From contig CM041097.1 of the NCBI GenBank assembly GCA_023079485.1, positions 20,753,158 to 20,817,157 of the forward strand: 64,000 bases of DNA, written 5' to 3'. Both the position numbers and the translations under genes were made by a program. The notes below the pieces were generated by a model. It worked only from the letters and a program-made list of their open reading frames with translations, made no database searches and was not told the DNA's origin. The stretch is from Archilochus colubris. Lineage: Eukaryota > Chordata > Aves > Apodiformes > Trochilidae. Position 1 is the stretch's first letter; the number at the start of each line of letters is the position of its first letter. This document shows positions 59,621-64,000 of the stretch, one piece after another.

Positions 59621-59904
59621 ACACCAAAATGTGGCCTAATTGTGAACTGCTGTAATTAACATCACTGCCCCCCTGTGGGAGACCCCTGTGCTCGGCATGG
59701 GGAGAAAGAGAAATTATAGAAATCTTATCTTCCCGAGGCTCAGGAAGCTTTATGAACAGAGAAGAACGTCCACACGGACACTTCAGCATTTTTTTCCTCA
59801 ACAAATGGCACCAGGGTCACTGGGAAGGGATTCACAACTAATTCAGGGCTGATGAGATCTAGTTTGGGGGGAGTTAGGGAGTTATTATTTGCTAAAGAAA
59901 CACA

Positions 59905-60275
59905 ATCCCCGAAGACCGGGAGGATGGGACCCCAGACCCCACCGAAATGAGGAGCCCCCGGGTGCTCAGAGCCAAGCCCCCCCTCTCCCAGCCACCAGCC
60001 GGAGTTTGTCACTGAACGCAAACCCCAGCGTGCACGAGTTTGGGACTGAAAGGGGCTCCCACTCGTGTCTGCATCCCGGCTTGCCGCCAGCCTGCCCTTC
60101 CTCTTCCTCCTCCTCATTTGCAGACTGGATGCTGAATGAAGGGGCAGCTGCCCGCTCCCCCCCGCTCCCCCCGGAGCTTTCCTCCCGCACACCGCAGGCG
60201 GTGTTAATGAATTGCGGGTGCCGAGCCCCGCTCCGGGCCCCTCCGCACCCACACATCAGCTCACCGGGAGCAATT
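59905..60275. promoter_or_regulatory. Second CpG-rich patch, possible unannotated promoter
   Basis: G+C and CpG rise clearly compared with both flanks (CCGGGAGG, GCCGCC, CGCACACCGCAGGCGG, GCCGAGCCCCGCTCCGGG). A TATAAA follows at 60292-60297 on the + strand. No conserved protein is encoded in any frame; the frames that stay open do so because of base composition. Confidence 0.35.
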
Positions 60276-61079
60276 AGGAAATGTTTGCTGCTATAAAGCA
60301 CTTTGTTATCCTGCTGAAAGTCGTCTCTCTTGTGGAGAAGTCAGCTACTGGAATTGAAAAATCCGAGAGTGGGTTCCTGCTCCTCCACAGCTCTTGCTGG
60401 GGTTTTTGTGGTGGAGCTTCTAAAAAAAAAGAGAAACGGGACAGCACCGAGCCCAGCTTCAACCCCCCCTGGCAGCTGGTTATCTTAATTGAGATATTTA
60501 TCTTGGTTAAACAGAACCACCAAGAGCATCTGCATGCCCAGAGAGACCTGTCTTGCTCATCCTGATGGCTGCTCAGGGGGCAATTAGCAGCTGCCAAGGG
60601 GGGGGCTGCCCTTTGGATGCTGACAGCAGGCACGGTTACACTTAAAGGACTAGAATAAGTTTTTCTTCTGTGCTGGAGGTTCATTTCCAAGACACAAAGC
60701 TTCATTGATTCGAGTACCCCCAGCATAAGTCTCTGAAAGAGAGGGGTGAGGGGTCCCTATGGTATAGAGCTGCCTACATCATTAACTCTGACCTTAATGC
60801 ATGAGTATTTAAAGCTCCATTTTCTGTGCTTTGCTCACATGAAACACACCAGCATCTTCCACAGCTGCTGTCTTCCACCCGGCTGACAAGTGATGTGATC
60901 CCGAAGCACACCAGGAGTGCAGGGCTGTTTTCCAGCCCAGCTGTGAGCACAGGAGGGTTTCCAGCCCCACACAGCTTTGAGGTATTTGCAGAAGATGGAT
61001 AATGCTGCAGGCCTCAAAGCCTGCTAAAACCTGGACTGCAGTGTTTCTATAGAGAGTGACCTACAGATGAGTGTTTAGA

Positions 61080-61257
61080 TTGGATATTAGGTAGATGTAG
61101 TTGAGGTGTGGGGAAGAAATTCTTTGGTGTGAGGGTTCTGAGCCCCTGGTTGTCCAGGTTGCCCCCAGAAGCTGTGGCTGCCCCATCCCTGGCAGTGGTG
61201 AAGGTTGGATGGGGCTTGGAGCACCCTGGGCTGGGGGAAGGGTCCCTGCCCATGGGC
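61080..61257 (+). mobile_element. CR1 LINE fragment, about 180 bp
   Basis: TTGGATATTAGG, then GAAGAAATTCTTTGGTGTGA, CCAGGTTGCCCCCAGAAGCT, GTGGCTGCCCCATCCCTGG, GGTTGGATGGGGCTTGGAGC and GTCCCTGCCCATGG follow the CR1 order. The very last part (TTCCAACCCAAACC...TCTATGATT) is missing, so the copy is cut at its 3' side. Confidence 0.88.
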
Positions 61258-63305
61258 ACTGCTCGGGGCTGGGTCTGTGAAACCTCCGGGCTGAGGAGGG
61301 TTCCATGGCTGTGGTGGGAGGATGGAGAGCTGACCCAACGGAGCAGGAACCACCATGGCCTGCCAGAGCCCACTGGTGAGCAGGGAGGGTGGCAGAGGAC
61401 ATGGGTGTCACTGCCACAGCGTCCCCAGCAGCCAGATGTCAGCCCCAGGGAGCCAAGGGGAGGGCTGGAGCTCCGAGAAGAGCAGGGTGTGCTGGTTACA
61501 CCCTGGAGCAGGAAGGGAGGCATTCCAAGGAAAAAAAAAATAAAAAGTTACCATGGAAAGCTGAAGCATCCGGCAGTGACACGCAGCGTGCCGCAGCGGT
61601 GCCATGTGCCAGGTCCCCATCAGCAGGCAGGCCCAGGGGAATTCACGTTCTAACAGATGCTCTGCCAGGTTCAGCAGTCGATCTCATCTGGCAAATCCTT
61701 TCCCCTCGGCACAGGAAATTAAACATATGCTGGCGGGGAGTGTCTCTGGAGCACATGCACATCCACTCGGGAGCATCTCCACCACCAGATGGGGCTGAGT
61801 TTGCTCCTGATGAGCCCCTGGGAGCTGTGGGGCAGCCCTGGGCTGGGTGTGCCATGGAGGAGGCCGTCGGGGAGGAAAATGTGCACTACACGGCCCAAGC
61901 TGGATGTGGTCCAGCCACAAGTGATGGGATGCATTTAATTTATACTCTCAGCAATTAATCTGTGCCCTCATCAACAAAGCAAACGCAATGAAGCAGCTGC
62001 CAGCTGCTAGCAAGACACTTTCAGGCTGATAGGCACTACTGGAGAGGCTGCAAGGAGGGGGAACAGCAAGACACAGCCCCCTGCCACCAGCTGGCTGCAG
62101 GCTTTGGGCATGCCACTGCACAGCACTCCATTCTTTTTTTAAAGCACGGATGGAAAATCTTTATCTCATTTGCTAAAAGCACCTTAATGTCTTTACACAG
62201 GAGGGGGTGGGAAAGAAAAAGCATTGCTAATTTGTATTATTTAATTCAGTCAGCAAGATTGAAAGCACTTGCTGCACTTCAAGTCCAGGTTCAAAGCATT
62301 AATCACTCCAAATTCTGCCACCATTTCCTTCATATTTCATTTCTATGCCATTTTTTCATTCATTAGCTATGACCATGACAAGTGAGAGGCTGCCCTCAGG
62401 GGCAGCATTAAAGCACACACAGTGAATGGCTGTTGGGCCCACCTGAGTATTGAATTATTGGATCCACCCTTCTCAAAGGAAGCTCTGGGGCACTCTGCCA
62501 GTGCTCTCAGCATCTGCTGTGGCTCCAGCCTGCTCCACCCGGGCCCTGCTCTCTGGCGGCCGGCAGAAGCGATGCCTGAAGAGGGATACTATCAGCAAGT
62601 GCTGAATTAATCTCTCCATTTTGCCCCAGTTCCCACACCCAGTAGCTTGTTTGCACTGGAACTGGTCCCACAGCCCCTGCATTGCTGCTGCTGTGTTCTG
62701 GGGCTGGGGTACAGGGACCCCCGGGCAGCCAGGGGGTGATAACACCGGACCCTCTGCTGCCCCCTCCCCAGGAGCAGCTGCCACGTCCCGGTGCCACTTG
62801 GTTACCTGCAGCCAGCAACACCCAAACTCACCCCCAGCCTTCCCAGCTCAGGCAGGCCTGGCTCACCTTGGGAGCAGTCGGTGCAACAAGGAAACACCAC
62901 TTATTGGAAAGGAGAAAACAAAAGAGTCCTCGAGGAGGAATCGATGGGAGCCACTTCTCTGGACAGTATTGTCTGAAAAAAACAAGCTGGTTCCACTGCA
63001 AATCAAAGGCACTGCCACATGTGGTCCCTGAAATACTGCTTTTTCCCCTGCTCAGCCAAGTATGAGTCCCTGGCCCCCGTCACCACTCAAGAGTAATGCT
63101 GGCATGAATTTTCCTTTGGAAAAAATATCGGAGCAGAGGTGATGCCCATATTTCACAGAAGAGGCTGCTTCAGTTAGAGCAACCTGTTTAAAAAAGGAAA
63201 AAAACCACACTAAATTCCCCTCCTAGATCAGCTGAATTCCTCCATTTGCACCACTGTGTGGGTTTTGTCCACGGAAAATGCCTCGAATTTCCAATCTCAG
63301 GGACA

Positions 63306-63419
63306 ATGACAATGAATTTCAGCTGCAATAACTGTCTCAGGTAAGATTTACAGTCAAGCTTGAGGAAAACAAATCTTACCTGAGAGTTATCACAGCTGAA
63401 GTATTTTGCTCATTGTCAT
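63306..63419. repeat. Imperfect inverted repeat, arms 44 and 49 bp, 21-base loop
   Basis: The left arm (63306-63349) and the reverse complement of the right arm (63371-63419) share ATGACAATGA, TTCAGCTG, ATAACT and CTCAGGTAAGATTT in the same order, with two short internal bulges. The innermost 14 bp are perfect. The loop contains TCAAGCTTGA, itself a palindrome. Confidence 0.93.
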
Positions 63420-64000
63420 GCTCTTTGTGTCTTCCTTGCTGATTTTCCCTTCTAGCAAAATACCCAAATCTCAGCATTAAGAAATTATGAGGAAACCTGC
63501 CAAGAAAGGAAAACACAGGTAACATAATATTACGTCCATTTCCCCCTCCTCCAGCAAGAGGCATCAGCAGGACCCACCATACAGCCACCTCCCACCATCA
63601 CTTCCAACCTCCAGGAGCTCCTTCAGCCCCTGTTCCACACCCTGCACATCGTATCAAGCAGCAAAACTCCAAACTGGCACAGATGAGTTGGGCACCCTGA
63701 TCTGCCCAGCACCTGAGCCCAGTGCCAGGCAGCAAGGGCATCAAGACAAAGGTTCCTCCTGGTCCTGAACCCCACCTTCTTCTGATGGGCTTCACCATCC
63801 CAGACCCTGCACACTCCTGTGGTGCGAGGAACGCTGCAGCTCTGTGCAGTAATCACTTTGATAGACCAGTCTGGGAAGTATTTATACATAATTATGGGTA
63901 TTTTTAACTTCAGAGTGAAATCAATACGTGATTCATGTGAAGTGAGCAGCAGCGTGGAAAGGTAGTTTAGATGCAAATCCTGCATTTGCCCCAAGAAGTT

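Larger units (their letters stand above)
53830..59900. other. Intergenic region upstream of RAD18, proximal part
   Basis: No coding exon recognised on either strand. The sequence includes A/C-rich low-complexity DNA at 54914-55040 (with an AAAC run), an A/T-rich homopolymer area at 57340-57410, and AT-rich blocks from 59330 to 59620. In mammals the next gene is SRGAP3 on the RAD18 strand; I see no SRGAP3 coding exon here, so it would begin or end to the right of the window. Confidence 0.5.
60276..64000. other. Distal intergenic region
   Basis: No supported coding exon. It holds a CR1 fragment (61080-61257), an AT-rich non-repetitive block at about 62220-62390, and a strong inverted repeat at 63306-63419. 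It may contain regulatory DNA or the 3' part of a gene lying beyond the window on the minus strand. Confidence 0.45.

Noticed and set aside
60274..60726. A 150-codon minus-strand frame near the second CpG patch, checked as a possible SRGAP3 exon
   Set aside because: No SH3, RhoGAP or F-BAR similarity and no matching splice sites.
1..64000. tRNA, rRNA, CRISPR arrays, prophage or insertion sequences
   Set aside because: No cloverleaf, no regularly spaced repeat-spacer array and no transposase were seen; the window is ordinary vertebrate genomic DNA.

Overview
The window looks like avian nuclear genomic DNA. It has vertebrate-style split genes with GT-AG introns and several CR1-type LINE fragments carrying the characteristic CR1 3' end (ATTCTGTGAT-like repeats). 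Gene order is CAV3 - OXTR - RAD18, as known from the human 3p25 region. Species cannot be fixed from sequence alone, and no bacterial, phage or viral gene system is visible.

Layout. (1) 1-835: the tail of caveolin-3 (CAV3) on the + strand: last intron end, terminal coding exon 48-389, and 3'UTR with an ATTAAA signal near 814. (2) 836-9640: the oxytocin/mesotocin receptor (OXTR) on the - strand. It has two coding exons (7678-8608 and 3552-3799), the intron before TM7 that is typical of this receptor family, and a CpG-rich promoter/5'UTR block with hexamer and 19-bp tandem repeats. (3) 9641-18700: an intergenic stretch with no gene I can support. (4) 18700-53560: the whole RAD18 gene (E3 ubiquitin ligase of translesion synthesis) on the - strand. 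I reconstructed 13 coding exons (504 codons plus stop); every junction keeps the reading frame. The CpG-island promoter carries a ZNF143/THAP11-type motif and two RFX X-boxes. (5) 53830-64000: intergenic sequence upstream of RAD18, with one CR1 piece, a second CpG-rich patch near 59.9-60.3 kb, AT-rich blocks that look like candidate conserved noncoding elements, and a long imperfect inverted repeat at 63306-63419.

The three genes are not functionally linked: CAV3 is a muscle caveolar coat protein, OXTR a neuropeptide GPCR, and RAD18 a DNA-damage tolerance ligase. They are neighbours by conserved synteny; CAV3 and OXTR converge tail to tail. The observations most worth checking are the strong inverted repeat at 63.3 kb, the overlapping upstream ORF on OXTR, the repeat/G-quadruplex-rich OXTR promoter, the paired X-boxes upstream of RAD18, and the divergent RAD18 C-terminus.
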